In this document: positions 1 to 8,176 of the stretch, one piece after another
How positions within the stretch are numbered: position 1 is the stretch's first letter
Layout: the number at the start of each line of letters is the position of its first letter
Source of the DNA: an uncultured Lachnobacterium sp.
Lineage (GTDB): Bacteria; Bacillota; Clostridia; Lachnospirales; Lachnospiraceae
Direction of reading: 5' to 3'
DNA length: 49,778 bases
Assembly (NCBI GenBank): GCA_900543445.1
Contig: UQRC01000017.1
Location: 1-49,778, forward strand
Made by a program: the position numbers and the translations under genes
Notes under the pieces: model-generated
What the model was told of the DNA's origin: nothing
Seen by the model: the letters and a program-made list of their open reading frames with translations, nothing else
Databases searched by the model: none

Positions 1-1
1 C

Positions 2-160
2 ACGGATAGTGTCATGCTTCCAATATCTTACGTCATAGAAAATCCCACTTCCGTCGATTATAAACAAACCACTGCTAATTTTCGTAGAATATCTTATATC
101 CGGTATCGTCAGTGTGAATTCAAATCTGAGCGCGTTAAACCCGAATTTGCCACAATTTAG
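2..160 (+). CDS. Possible C-terminal end of a truncated gene
   Basis: A frame is open from the window edge to a TAG at 158-160 (about 52 residues, ending ..ERVKPEFATI). It converges on the acetyltransferase gene, whose stop codon overlaps it. I do not recognise the peptide. It contains several Tyr, Arg and Ser residues and no obvious motif. It may be the tail of a gene that starts outside the window, or a chance open frame. There is no terminator hairpin after it. Confidence 0.25.
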   Translation, partial: TDSVMLPISYVIENPTSVDYKQTTANFRRISYIRYRQCEFKSERVKPEFATI

Positions 161-1386
161 ATATAGTCGGAGATGTAAGGTGACTCATGCAGCAGCACAT
201 CATCCAGCCGGTCGATCGCCTGTGCATTTCCGGTGATGCGTCCCATGCGGTGCAGCTTGGCGGCGGTCTTGTAGCCGAGGAGCAGCGTGGTCAGCGTTGC
301 AATCGACATCTTGACACGGTATTCGCCAGGTTCGTCCATTACGGTGCAACGTCCGGCATGGAAGCGGACAGTCAGCGTGCGCTCGTTCCAAGGCAGTAGT
401 TCATCACTAATCTTGAAGGTGATCGTTGTGTCCTTCTCGTCCGGATCACAGTGGTATTGCTCAAAGAACTGCTCCACATCGACGATACGCCCCATAATAT
501 ACGGGCGGATCATCTCACGGATATCTCCATCGTCCATCTCAAAAGCAATCGGTTCATTAAAATAGGAATTACCATGGATCTCGTGGATCATGGAATCATG
601 CGCGTGAATGTATTCCCACAGTCCTTCCTGTGCCTCGCGGTTCAGATAGATCATTTCCTTGATGTGCATGATATTGTCCTTGATCAGATAGACCATGTAA
701 CCCTGCGGCGCAGATTTGCGGTTGTAGTAGACGGCAACCATCGTGTCGTCCTCATCCCAGCGCCAGTATTCTTCCCAGGCGAGGCTATTGCGGAACAGGC
801 AGCCGTGCGTCATATTGGCAAAGCTTGTGTGCAGATTCTTGAAGTCGGCGCTCTCATAGTCAACGCGGCGGACATAGCCGGGAGCAGTCGCCTTGGACGG
901 GAACTGTCTTGTCTTCACCGTGTAGGAAATCTTATTAGAGATGATCTCCCAGCCGAGTCTACGGTACAGCGGAATCGAGTAAGGATATAATAAGGCAAAA
1001 GGCTGATGCTTTTCGCGCATGTGAGACAGACTCTTGAACATCAGTTTCTTCATGATGCCACGCCCTGTAAACTCTGGGTAGGTGCATACGGATGTGACAA
1101 AGGCGACCGGATATGATGTCCCGTAAATGTTCATTTTCAGCGGATAAGCTGCAAACTGCGATACGAGATCTTCACCGGCGAAGCATCCCATGACATCGGC
1201 GCGCTCCAATACCGGGAACTTGGACTGCTTGATCTCATCGTCCTGCCAGCCGGTCTCAAGAAGCTCCTGCTCCGTGATCTGGAATGCATAGCGAAGCAGC
1301 GCGTTGTACTGATCCAGATCGTCCGTTGTCAGATAGCGGATCGTAAAATCCGGATCCAGCGGCGAATTACTTGTATTTTGTTTCAT
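157..1386 (-). CDS. Eis-like GNAT N-acetyltransferase
   Basis: A 409-residue cytoplasmic acetyltransferase predicted to move the acetyl group of acetyl-CoA to an amine. The N-terminal GNAT half carries the acetyl-CoA loop as EFTGRGIMKKLM, preceded by a typical VTSVCTYP strand. A second GNAT-like fold and a C-terminal SCP2-type domain follow, ending in SPYISDYI. This three-part layout and the length of about 400 residues match the Eis family, whose C-terminal carboxylate takes part in catalysis. The start is set at the ATG at 1386 (MKQNTSNS) because GAAGGAG lies about 8 nt upstream. An in-frame upstream ATG at 1494 would add 36 unrelated residues and has no ribosome site. It follows the lysR gene on the same strand after 219 nt. 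The substrate (aminoglycoside, peptide or other amine) cannot be read from the sequence. Confidence 0.85.
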   Translation of the reverse strand: MKQNTSNSPLDPDFTIRYLTTDDLDQYNALLRYAFQITEQELLETGWQDDEIKQSKFPVLERADVMGCFAGEDLVSQFAAYPLKMNIYGTSYPVAFVTSVCTYPEFTGRGIMKKLMFKSLSHMREKHQPFALLYPYSIPLYRRLGWEIISNKISYTVKTRQFPSKATAPGYVRRVDYESADFKNLHTSFANMTHGCLFRNSLAWEEYWRWDEDDTMVAVYYNRKSAPQGYMVYLIKDNIMHIKEMIYLNREAQEGLWEYIHAHDSMIHEIHGNSYFNEPIAFEMDDGDIREMIRPYIMGRIVDVEQFFEQYHCDPDEKDTTITFKISDELLPWNERTLTVRFHAGRCTVMDEPGEYRVKMSIATLTTLLLGYKTAAKLHRMGRITGNAQAIDRLDDVLLHESPYISDYI

Positions 1387-1509
1387 ACGATTTCTCCTTC
1401 GTAATTTATAGTATGTAGGCGATTGCTTGTTTCCTGAAATAGTGAAAAATAAAAACGATTTATTTGATAAGCGGCTGCCTGATATAAATTTCATAAATCT
1501 CTAGTTTGC

Positions 1510-1538
1510 ATTATAGCAGAAGTTATGAAGGTATGGAA
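1510..1538 (-). promoter_or_regulatory. Weak candidate promoter for the acetyltransferase
   Basis: A perfect TATAAT lies at 1510-1515 on the minus strand. A poor -35 (TTCCAT, 1533-1538) sits 17 nt upstream. It is about 125 nt before the acetyltransferase start, so the gene may be transcribed apart from lysR. Confidence 0.35.
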
Positions 1539-1605
1539 TGCCTCATTTTGTGGTACTGCAAATGCCTTTGGATTCCTTGCACAGCAAAAGCAGGCGCACA
1601 CATTT

Positions 1606-2475
1606 TTAACGATACGACAGATATTCGAGGAAACGCTTGACCGCGAGGGAGGCACTCTTTTTGTCGCGGAGCGCGAGCGCAATATTACGGTAAGCCGGGA
1701 CATCGAGTTCCTTCTGCACAATGTGGTATGGCGTCTTTTTTAGGATGAGTTCCGGCACGATACTGACACCGAGTCCGCTCTCTACCATCGACATGATCGC
1801 ATAGTCGTCCCAGGTCGTAAAATGCACATTTGGCACAAGTCCGTTACGCTCGAAGATTTCCGATACTTCGGCCTTCGCTCCTACCTTTTCAAGAAGCATG
1901 AATGGCTCGTCGCAGAGAGCGGCGATCGGAACCTTATCATAGGAGGCAAGCCGGTGTCCTTCCGGTAATATGGCAAAAAGCCGATCCTCCTCAAGCTCGA
2001 TTGTCTCGAAATCCGGATTGGTCGGGAGACGTAAGAAGCCGCAGTCAATGCGTCCGGTGCTGATCCATTCTTCAATCTCGGAGTAATCGCCGAGCAGAAG
2101 TTCGTAGTCGATGCCCGGATAGTCCTTCTGGAATTCCTTGATGATGTTCGGAAGCCAGTGCGTAGCCACACTCGAGAATGTTCCGATGCGGATGATACCG
2201 GATTCCAGACCAACCAGCTCATCGACATGCATCTGCAGCTTCTCGAATTCCTTGCAGACTGCGGAAGCGTAGGGCAGAAGCGTCATGCCGTCACTGGTCA
2301 GCTTTACACCGGTTTTGTTGCGCTCAAGAAGTGTGATATGCCACTCTTTTTCCAGGTCGTTGATCATGCGGCTGATGCCGGACTGGGAGTAGTTTAAAAG
2401 CTTTGCAGCTTTGGTAAAGCTTCCGAGTTCTACGGTTTTGACGAACGCCATATATTTTTGTAAATTTTTATCCAT
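1606..2475 (-). CDS. LysR-family transcriptional regulator
   Basis: A 289-residue DNA-binding regulator. The N-terminal winged helix is clear (SFTKAAKLLNYSQSGISRMI, then LERNKTGVKLTSDG). A periplasmic-binding-protein-like effector domain follows from about residue 90, with SGIIRIGTFSSVATHWLP and GVSIVPELIL. The start at 2475 (MDKNLQKYMAF) has AGAGG about 8 nt upstream. A longer reading from 2529 lacks such a site and adds 18 atypical residues. It is divergent from the PutP-type symporter, with 210 nt between the start codons. LysR proteins often control a divergent neighbour, so the symporter is its likeliest target. The effector is unknown. Confidence 0.92.
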   Translation of the reverse strand: MDKNLQKYMAFVKTVELGSFTKAAKLLNYSQSGISRMINDLEKEWHITLLERNKTGVKLTSDGMTLLPYASAVCKEFEKLQMHVDELVGLESGIIRIGTFSSVATHWLPNIIKEFQKDYPGIDYELLLGDYSEIEEWISTGRIDCGFLRLPTNPDFETIELEEDRLFAILPEGHRLASYDKVPIAALCDEPFMLLEKVGAKAEVSEIFERNGLVPNVHFTTWDDYAIMSMVESGLGVSIVPELILKKTPYHIVQKELDVPAYRNIALALRDKKSASLAVKRFLEYLSYR

Positions 2476-2601
2476 ATCGAAATCCTCTCTGCGCGTTTCC
2501 ACTATGTGCACAAATATACACGTTACCACGTTAATTCTTTATCTATGCGAAAATCTCATAATAAATATGATAAATATTCGCTTTTTATATACATATACTT
2601 A

Positions 2602-2610
2602 TGATATAAT
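2602..2610 (+). promoter_or_regulatory. Extended -10 promoter of the symporter gene
   Basis: TGATATAAT is a perfect extended -10 element. The -35 region is poor (TTTTTA-like), as is common for extended -10 promoters or activated ones. It lies about 75 nt before the symporter start, in the interval shared with the divergent lysR gene. Confidence 0.5.
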
Positions 2611-2685
2611 TCCGGTTAGAATTTGGCAAGAAGTTTTTCGATGGGTTAATAGAACTTTCTTGCATACACTAGGAGGAATTTTGTT

Positions 2686-4233
2686 ATGTTGAACACATCA
2701 ATCATCTGTATTCTGGTGACGATCGTAGCATATCTTCTGATCGTTCTTCTGATCGGTTTCCATTATGCAAAGGTAAATGAGTCCGCATCCGATTTCTATC
2801 TCGGCGGACGTAAGCTTGGACCGCTTGTGACCGCGATGAGTGCGGAAGCGTCTGATATGTCAAGTTATCTGCTTATGGGACTTCCGGGACTGGCTTATCT
2901 GTCTGGTCTTGCGGATGTCGGCTGGACCGCGATCGGACTGGCGATCGGAACTTATTTAAACTGGCTTTTTACAGCAAAACGCCTGCGCCGTTATACGCAC
3001 GCGACCAAGTCGTTTACGCTGCCACAGTTTTTCTCGAATCGTTATCGTGACAAGAAGAATATTTTATCTTTGATCGCAGCCGTGATCATCATTATCTTCT
3101 TCGTTCCGTATACAGCCAGCGGATTTGCCGCATGCGGTAAGCTTTTTGCTTCCCTTTTTGGTGCTAATTATATCGCAGCGATGCTGATTTCAGCCGTTGT
3201 CATCGTGGCTTACACGACAGCCGGAGGATTCCTTGCAGCATCCACCACAGACTTTATCCAGAGTATCATTATGACGATCGCAATCTTCTTCGTACTGATC
3301 TATTCTACTATCCAGGTTGGTGGAATTGGGGTGGTCGTTGACAATGCGCGTCAGCTGCCGGGTTACTTCTCCTTTACAACATCTTATGTAGTGGAGACCA
3401 AAACCTCGCAGCCGTACAGTCTGCTTACCATTGTTTCGACACTGGCATGGGGACTCGGATATTTTGGTATGCCGCATATCCTTCTTCGTTTTATGGCAAT
3501 CGAGGATGAGCGCAAGCTTAAGATTTCAAGACGTGTCGCTTCCGTATGGGTTACGATCGCGATGGCCGTCGCAGTCATGATCGGTGTGGTAGGTCGTGAG
3601 ATGAGCTCTCAGGGATTGGTGGAATCCCTCTCCGGCACACAGACGGAGACTATCATTGTAAAAGTCGCAGATCTGCTCTCTAAGCATGGTATCTTCCCGG
3701 CTCTGATGGCTGGACTGATCCTTGCGGGAATTCTTGCAAGTACAATGTCAACTGCAGATTCACAGCTTCTTGCAGCATCTTCGAGTGTGTCACAGAACAT
3801 CTTACAGGAGGCATTTCATCTGAATCTGTCCAAGAAAGCAAGCATGATTGCTGCCAGAGTGACCGTTCTTGTTGTTGCCGTACTTGGCATTATCATTGCA
3901 AGAGACCCGAACAGTTCGGTATTTGGAATTGTATCGTTTGCGTGGGCAGGATTTGGTGCAGCGTTTGGTCCGCTTGTTATCTGTTCTCTCTTCTGGAGAA
4001 GAACGAACTTCCCGGGCGCTTTGGCAGGAATGATCTCCGGTGGAGCGATGGTCTTCATCTGGAAATATCTTGTGAAGCCGATGGGAGGCGTGTTCGGAAT
4101 CTACGAGCTGCTTCCGGCATTCTTAGTCGGACTGATCGTTATCGTTGTGGTAAGCTTACTTACCCCGGCTCCGAGTAAGGAAATCGTTGATGAATTTGAT
4201 CATGTAAAGTCTGGTAATGAGATTGCAGATTAA
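2686..4233 (+). CDS. putP: Sodium/proline (SSS family) symporter
   Basis: A 515-residue inner-membrane symporter of the solute:sodium symporter family, with about 13 hydrophobic segments. The family hallmarks are visible near the N-terminus: DFYLGGRKLGPLVTAMSAEASDMSSYLLMG, where the Ala-Ser-Asp-Met-Ser stretch lines the Na+ and substrate site, then GLADVGWTAIGLAIGTYLNW. AGILASTMSTADSQLLAASS further on is the second conserved block of PutP. The length is normal for PutP (about 500). AGGAGG lies 8 nt before the ATG. Proline is the best guess for the substrate, but other SSS members look alike. It is divergent from lysR and is followed by a clean terminator. Confidence 0.88.
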   Translation: MLNTSIICILVTIVAYLLIVLLIGFHYAKVNESASDFYLGGRKLGPLVTAMSAEASDMSSYLLMGLPGLAYLSGLADVGWTAIGLAIGTYLNWLFTAKRLRRYTHATKSFTLPQFFSNRYRDKKNILSLIAAVIIIIFFVPYTASGFAACGKLFASLFGANYIAAMLISAVVIVAYTTAGGFLAASTTDFIQSIIMTIAIFFVLIYSTIQVGGIGVVVDNARQLPGYFSFTTSYVVETKTSQPYSLLTIVSTLAWGLGYFGMPHILLRFMAIEDERKLKISRRVASVWVTIAMAVAVMIGVVGREMSSQGLVESLSGTQTETIIVKVADLLSKHGIFPALMAGLILAGILASTMSTADSQLLAASSSVSQNILQEAFHLNLSKKASMIAARVTVLVVAVLGIIIARDPNSSVFGIVSFAWAGFGAAFGPLVICSLFWRRTNFPGALAGMISGGAMVFIWKYLVKPMGGVFGIYELLPAFLVGLIVIVVVSLLTPAPSKEIVDEFDHVKSGNEIAD

Positions 4234-4286
4234 TGGAGATAGACAGTCGAATTAAATATTTGAATACAAAGCGATTGATGAATAGA

Positions 4287-4326
4287 AAAGTTGGTGCATG
4301 AATGAAAAACGTGTACCAACTTTTTA
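4287..4326 (+). terminator. Rho-independent terminator after the symporter
   Basis: Arms AAAGTTGGTGCA (4287-4298) and TGTACCAACTTT (4312-4323) pair over 12 bp with one G-T pair. A short T run follows. Confidence 0.8.
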
Positions 4327-4458
4327 TGTATATAATAAAAAATAACAAAAAGAAGAAGCACAAAAGATAAATGTGTTGTGCATATTTCCTTGACAGAAGA
4401 TTATAAAACAAGGTAAGATGTATAAATAGTACAAAAACAAAGGAGAAGGTTTTTTATT

Positions 4459-5817
4459 ATGTTGGCTGCGCAGATTGTAGCGGTACTGATCTTCGTCGTG
4501 ATGTTTGTGTTGATCATTACCGAGAAAATTGAGCGGCAGTGGGTGACTTTGGGGTGTGCACTTGCTGTCCTTGTCATTGTATTTGGAGTGTGCATGCACA
4601 GTATGACCGCTGTCATGGATACCCTCAATGTGAAGAGCATCTTTTCGCTGAAATTCTGGTATGAAGCGGGCGCAATCGAGGAGGAGAGTGCCGGTATCAA
4701 CTGGGCAACGATCCTGTTTATTGCCGGAATGATGGTGATGGTCGAGGGGATGGCAAAGTCAGGCTTTTTTCACTGGCTTTGTATCACGATCGCGAAGCTG
4801 GTGCATTTTCAGGTGATTCCGATTTTTATCACATTCATGGTAATGTCTGCGGTACTTGCGATGTTCATCGACAGTATTACAGTCATTCTGTTTCTGGCGG
4901 CGGTCACGGTCGAGCTTGCGAAGCTGCTTGGATTCAATCCGGTGCCGATGATCCTGACGGAGATCTTCTGTGCGAACCTTGGCGGTTCATCTACAATGTG
5001 CGGAGATCCGCCGAACATTATTATCGGTACGGCACTGAAATATTCGTTCTTCGATTTTGTGACGAATACCGGTGTGATTGCGCTACTTTCCCTGATCGTG
5101 GTGGTCATCTATTTCTACTTCTGCTTCCGCAAGGAATTAAAGAAAAAGCCGGAAGGATATGTGAAGAAGGATGTGAATATTGATCCGTGGGACGGCGTGC
5201 CGAGTAAGAAGGAATTTGTGATCAGCTGCCTGATCTTTGCGTGTGCCGTCATTCTTCTTGTGACACATGCCAACACCGGACTGACCGTAGCGTTCATCGG
5301 CGTATTTATTGCGGCGCTCACGCTCATTACGGCAGGTAAGCATCGCATGCATATCATCAAAAGCGTGGATTACAAGACACTGTTATTCTTTATCGGATTG
5401 TTTGTTGTAGTTGGGGGACTGGAACAGACGGAGATCTTAAATCTGATCGCGCTGATGATCGAGAAGTGGAGCAAAGGCAATCTCTATCTCATGGTTGCCA
5501 TCATTCTGTGGATTTCTGCAGTGGCAAGCGCTTTCGTCGACAATATTCCGTTTGCGGCAACGATGGTTCCAATCATCAAGACACTTGCTGCATCGAGTGG
5601 GGCGAACCTGCCGATGCTTGCATGGACACTTTCTATGGGAACGGATATCGGAGGCAGCGCGACACCAATCGGTGCTTCTGCCAATGTCGTCGGAATTTCG
5701 GTGGCAACGAAGGAAGGTCATCCGATCGGATGGGGCGAGTATTGTAAATCGGCAATTCCTGCCACGATTCTTGTACTTGTCATTTCGATGCTGACCATTT
5801 GGGTGCGTTATATTTAG
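4459..5817 (+). CDS. SLC13/ArsB-NhaD superfamily anion or Na+/H+ permease
   Basis: A 452-residue membrane transporter of the ion-transporter superfamily with about 11 hydrophobic segments. Both re-entrant hairpin signatures are present: NLGGSSTMCGDPPNIIIG in the first half and MGTDIGGSATPIGASANVVG in the second. They form the paired substrate-binding loops of ArsB, NhaD and CitM-like proteins. DSITVILFLAA and DNIPFAATMVP are the matching half-membrane helices. The substrate cannot be decided from sequence: di- or tricarboxylates, arsenite and Na+/H+ exchange are all possible. No ars genes are nearby. AAGGAGAAGG lies 9 nt before the ATG. It is 11 nt upstream of the kinase-like gene, in one transcript. 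Confidence 0.85.
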   Translation: MLAAQIVAVLIFVVMFVLIITEKIERQWVTLGCALAVLVIVFGVCMHSMTAVMDTLNVKSIFSLKFWYEAGAIEEESAGINWATILFIAGMMVMVEGMAKSGFFHWLCITIAKLVHFQVIPIFITFMVMSAVLAMFIDSITVILFLAAVTVELAKLLGFNPVPMILTEIFCANLGGSSTMCGDPPNIIIGTALKYSFFDFVTNTGVIALLSLIVVVIYFYFCFRKELKKKPEGYVKKDVNIDPWDGVPSKKEFVISCLIFACAVILLVTHANTGLTVAFIGVFIAALTLITAGKHRMHIIKSVDYKTLLFFIGLFVVVGGLEQTEILNLIALMIEKWSKGNLYLMVAIILWISAVASAFVDNIPFAATMVPIIKTLAASSGANLPMLAWTLSMGTDIGGSATPIGASANVVGISVATKEGHPIGWGEYCKSAIPATILVLVISMLTIWVRYI

Positions 5818-5828
5818 GAGAAGAAAAT

Positions 5829-6422
5829 ATGGTAGAAAAGCAGAAAATTATATCGGTAAGCCGCGAGTTCGGAAGCGGGGGACATGAGATCGCAAGACAG
5901 ATTGCAGAAGCGATGCAGCTGGAATTTGTGGATCGCAGCATCATTGAGATGATTGCAAAAGAGAAGCTTGTGGATGCGGATAAGCTGCATCCTTATGACG
6001 AAGCAACGCGGTTTGTTCCGCGCCGTACTGTCAGAGGACATAGCAGCTCGCCGGAGGAGACAATCGCGCAGATGCAGTTCGAGTATTTGAAGAAGAAGGC
6101 AGCAGCCGGGGATTCCTTTGTGGTTGTCGGACGATGTGCGGAGACCGTGTTAAAAGATTTTGAAGGCCTGACCTCGATTTTTGTGCTCGGCGATTACGAT
6201 AAGAAGCTTGCTCGTGTCATGGAAGTATACGGACTGAACGAGAGGGATGCCAAGGCGAAGATGACGCGCCATGACCGGAACCGTAAGGCGTACCACAACC
6301 GTCACAGTGAAGGCAAGTGGGGGGATTCGAGACTGTATGATCTGTGCATCAACAGTTCGACGCTCGGTATGGACAAGACCGTGGAGGTGCTGGAACAGTA
6401 TTTGCAGAAACGGTATGAGTAG
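5829..6422 (+). CDS. Cytidylate-kinase-like nucleoside/nucleotide kinase
   Basis: A 197-residue cytoplasmic protein of the cytidylate-kinase-like family (Cytidylate_kin2 type). The P-loop region reads ISVSREFGSGGHEIARQIAE, an unusual glycine loop typical of this family in Firmicutes. A middle VVVGRCAETVL block and an Arg-rich lid (KMTRHDRNRKAYHNRH) follow, then WGDSRLYDLCINSS. The start at 5829 is chosen because the stop codon of the permease gene merges with the ribosome site (TAGGAGAAG). A longer reading from 5799 lies inside the permease gene and lacks a site. It is translationally close to the permease. Members often sit beside transporters, but the physiological substrate is not established. 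Confidence 0.8.
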   Translation: MVEKQKIISVSREFGSGGHEIARQIAEAMQLEFVDRSIIEMIAKEKLVDADKLHPYDEATRFVPRRTVRGHSSSPEETIAQMQFEYLKKKAAAGDSFVVVGRCAETVLKDFEGLTSIFVLGDYDKKLARVMEVYGLNERDAKAKMTRHDRNRKAYHNRHSEGKWGDSRLYDLCINSSTLGMDKTVEVLEQYLQKRYE

Positions 6423-6493
6423 TTCTTGATTTTTCCTGGTACGTGCTGTATATTATACTAATGTACTAGGATATAATTGATAGGAAGAAATGT

Positions 6494-6520
6494 AAAAGCA
6501 GCAGTTGATGCTGCTTTTGC
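6494..6520 (+). terminator. Terminator after the kinase-like gene
   Basis: A perfect 10-bp stem AAAAGCAGCA (6494-6503) / TGCTGCTTTT (6509-6518) with loop GTTGA. Four T end the stem. Confidence 0.75.
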
Positions 6521-6560
6521 TATGAATAGGCGATTGCGATAAAAGATAAAGGAGCAGCAC

Positions 6561-7319
6561 ATGTTAAATCAGTTTTCAAGAACACAGTTACTTCTCGGCA
6601 AAGAAGCAATGGATAAATTACAGAACTCGCGCGTGGCGGTATTCGGTATCGGCGGCGTGGGCGGATACGTCTGCGAGGCTTTAGTTCGAAGCGGTGTGGG
6701 TGAATTCGATCTGGTCGATGATGATAAGGTATGTCTGACGAATCTGAACCGACAGATTATTGCGACGAGAAAGACCGTTGGAAAATATAAGACCGAAGTT
6801 ATGAAGGAACGTATCTTAGAGATCAACCCGGATGCGAAGGTGAATATTCACAATTGCTTCTTCCTGCCGGAAAATGCGGATGATTTTCCATTTGAAGAGT
6901 ATGATTATGTTGTAGATGCAGTAGATACTGTGACAGCGAAGATTGCCTTGGTCATGAAGGCGAAGGAGAAGAATGTGCCAATCATCAGCAGCATGGGCGC
7001 AGGAAATAAGCTTGACGGAAGTCAGTTCAAGGTCGCAGATATCTATAAGACGAAGGTGTGTCCGCTTGCGAAGGTCATGCGCCGCGAACTCAAGAAGCGC
7101 GGGGTGCGGAAACTGAAGGTTGTATATTCGGAGGAGATTCCGACACGTCCGCTTGAGGATATGTCGATCAGCTGCAGAACACATTGCATCTGCCCGCCGG
7201 GGGCTGCACACAAATGTACGGAGCGAAGAGATATTCCGGGAAGTGTGGCGTTCGTGCCATCTGTTGCGGGACTTATTATCGCGGGCGAAGTTGTGAAGGA
7301 TCTGTGCAAAATGGTATAA
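6561..7319 (+). CDS. tcdA: tRNA threonylcarbamoyladenosine dehydratase
   Basis: A 252-residue E1-like (ThiF/MoeB fold) enzyme. It uses ATP to cyclise N6-threonylcarbamoyladenosine at position 37 of ANN-decoding tRNAs. The nucleotide-binding glycine motif is at residues 28-35 (FGIGGVGG), followed by LVDDDKVCLTNLNRQI, the adenylate-binding block with the conserved Asp, Asn and Arg. DYVVDAVDTVTAKIAL and the Cys-rich C-terminal SCRTHCICPPGAAHKC also match TcdA/YgdL. Length is typical (about 250). AAAGGAG lies 7 nt upstream of the ATG. It is a single gene between two hairpins. MoeB and ThiF are alternatives, but the short form and the RRELKKRG segment favour TcdA. Confidence 0.88.
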   Translation: MLNQFSRTQLLLGKEAMDKLQNSRVAVFGIGGVGGYVCEALVRSGVGEFDLVDDDKVCLTNLNRQIIATRKTVGKYKTEVMKERILEINPDAKVNIHNCFFLPENADDFPFEEYDYVVDAVDTVTAKIALVMKAKEKNVPIISSMGAGNKLDGSQFKVADIYKTKVCPLAKVMRRELKKRGVRKLKVVYSEEIPTRPLEDMSISCRTHCICPPGAAHKCTERRDIPGSVAFVPSVAGLIIAGEVVKDLCKMV

Positions 7320-7330
7320 AAAGAAATGAC

Positions 7331-7358
7331 GAGAGGTTGTCCGAGAGGGCAACCTCTC
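7331..7358 (+). terminator. Hairpin downstream of tcdA
   Basis: GAGAGGTTG (7331-7339) pairs perfectly with CAACCTCTC (7350-7358). No T run follows, so it is a weak or Rho-assisted terminator, or an mRNA end-stabilising stem. Confidence 0.5.
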
Positions 7359-7398
7359 TGACTGTAGATACTGTAAAACGGTTTTATATAAATTTTAT

Positions 7399-7450
7399 TT
7401 GTATTTTTATATAAATTACATATAATGAAAGTAGGGAATACCCTACTTTC
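7399..7450 (+). promoter_or_regulatory. Promoter and palindromic operator of the toxin-antitoxin pair
   Basis: -35 TTGTAT (7399-7404), a 16-nt spacer and a perfect -10 TATAAT (7421-7426). A perfect 10-bp inverted repeat follows directly: GAAAGTAGGG (7427-7436), AATA, CCCTACTTTC (7441-7450). It covers the expected transcription start. Its place fits an operator for the AbrB-like antitoxin encoded just downstream, as toxin-antitoxin operons usually repress themselves. It could also act as a leader hairpin. Confidence 0.7.
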
Positions 7451-7478
7451 CCTATTTTGATTTTAGGAGGTAAATATT

Positions 7479-7754
7479 ATGGTTGCAAATACATTTATTG
7501 ATAATGCAAAAGTTATGTCTAAAGGACAAGTTACGATTCCTAAAGATGTTCGTGATGTTCTTGGTGTTTCTAATGGTGATAGAATAACATTTGTTGTGGA
7601 AAATGGATCAGTTCATATTTATAATTCTGCGGTGTATGCAATGAAAATGTTCCAAAAACAAATGAGCGGAGTCGCTGAAGAGGTGGGACTTACATCCGAA
7701 GATGATATTGAAAATCTAGTTAAGGATGTTCGTACAGAAAGTGAGGACGAATGA
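7479..7754 (+). CDS. AbrB/SpoVT-type antitoxin
   Basis: A 91-residue protein. The N-terminal swapped-hairpin AbrB DNA-binding domain is clear (KVMSKGQVTIPKDVRDVLGVSNGDRITFVVENGSVHI, residues 11-48). The acidic C-terminal tail (EEVGLTSEDDIENLVKDVRTESEDE) would wrap the toxin. It overlaps the PIN toxin gene by ATGA, the usual arrangement of a translationally coupled pair. AGGAGG lies 8 nt before the ATG. The gene and its partner are more AT-rich than the flanking genes, as expected for a recently acquired cassette. The palindrome at 7427-7450 is its probable operator. Confidence 0.88.
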   Translation: MVANTFIDNAKVMSKGQVTIPKDVRDVLGVSNGDRITFVVENGSVHIYNSAVYAMKMFQKQMSGVAEEVGLTSEDDIENLVKDVRTESEDE

Positions 7755-8152
7755 AGGTATTGATTGATACAAATATTCTTATTTCTGCGGCATTAAATCC
7801 GAAAGGAACACCAAGCCGAGCATTTTTTAAGGCGGTCACATATCCAAATAAGGGAATTATATGTGAACAAAACCTTGATGAGTTACGTAGAATATTTAAT
7901 AGAAAATTCCCTCAAAAACTAGCTGCATTAGAGACCTTTTTAGCAATCGCACTTGCTACAATTTCAATTGTTAAGATACCAGAAACAGAATACGAATCTG
8001 AGAATGAGATTCGAGATGTCATGGACCGTCCTATTCTGCGTGCTGCCATCAATGCGCAAGCGGATATTTTGTTAACTGGTGACAAAGATTTTTTAGAATC
8101 AATGGTTGATTATCCTAGAATTATGACAGCTGCTGATTTCTTAAATTTATAA
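7751..8152 (+). CDS. PIN-domain toxin (putative ribonuclease)
   Basis: A 133-residue PIN-domain protein of the COG1569 type, predicted to be a Mg2+-dependent RNase toxin blocked by the upstream AbrB-type antitoxin. The acidic catalytic residues are seen as MKVLIDTNILISA (Asp at residue 6), NLDELRRIF (Asp/Glu near residue 45), RDVMDRPILRAA and LLTGDKDFLES. Start and antitoxin stop overlap as ATGA. No terminator separates it from the AAA+ gene 24 nt downstream, so that gene may be read from the toxin-antitoxin promoter. The RNA target is unknown. Confidence 0.87.
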   Translation: MKVLIDTNILISAALNPKGTPSRAFFKAVTYPNKGIICEQNLDELRRIFNRKFPQKLAALETFLAIALATISIVKIPETEYESENEIRDVMDRPILRAAINAQADILLTGDKDFLESMVDYPRIMTAADFLNL

Positions 8153-8176
8153 GGTATTATTAAAGGAGGAAATATC

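Noticed and set aside
1387..1494. Longer N-terminus for the acetyltransferase
   Set aside because: The extra 36 residues are unlike the family and lack a ribosome site, while GAAGGAG stands before the ATG at 1386.
4160..4700. Antisense open frames over the symporter-permease interval
   Set aside because: They are low-complexity translations of AT-rich DNA opposite well-supported genes and a terminator.
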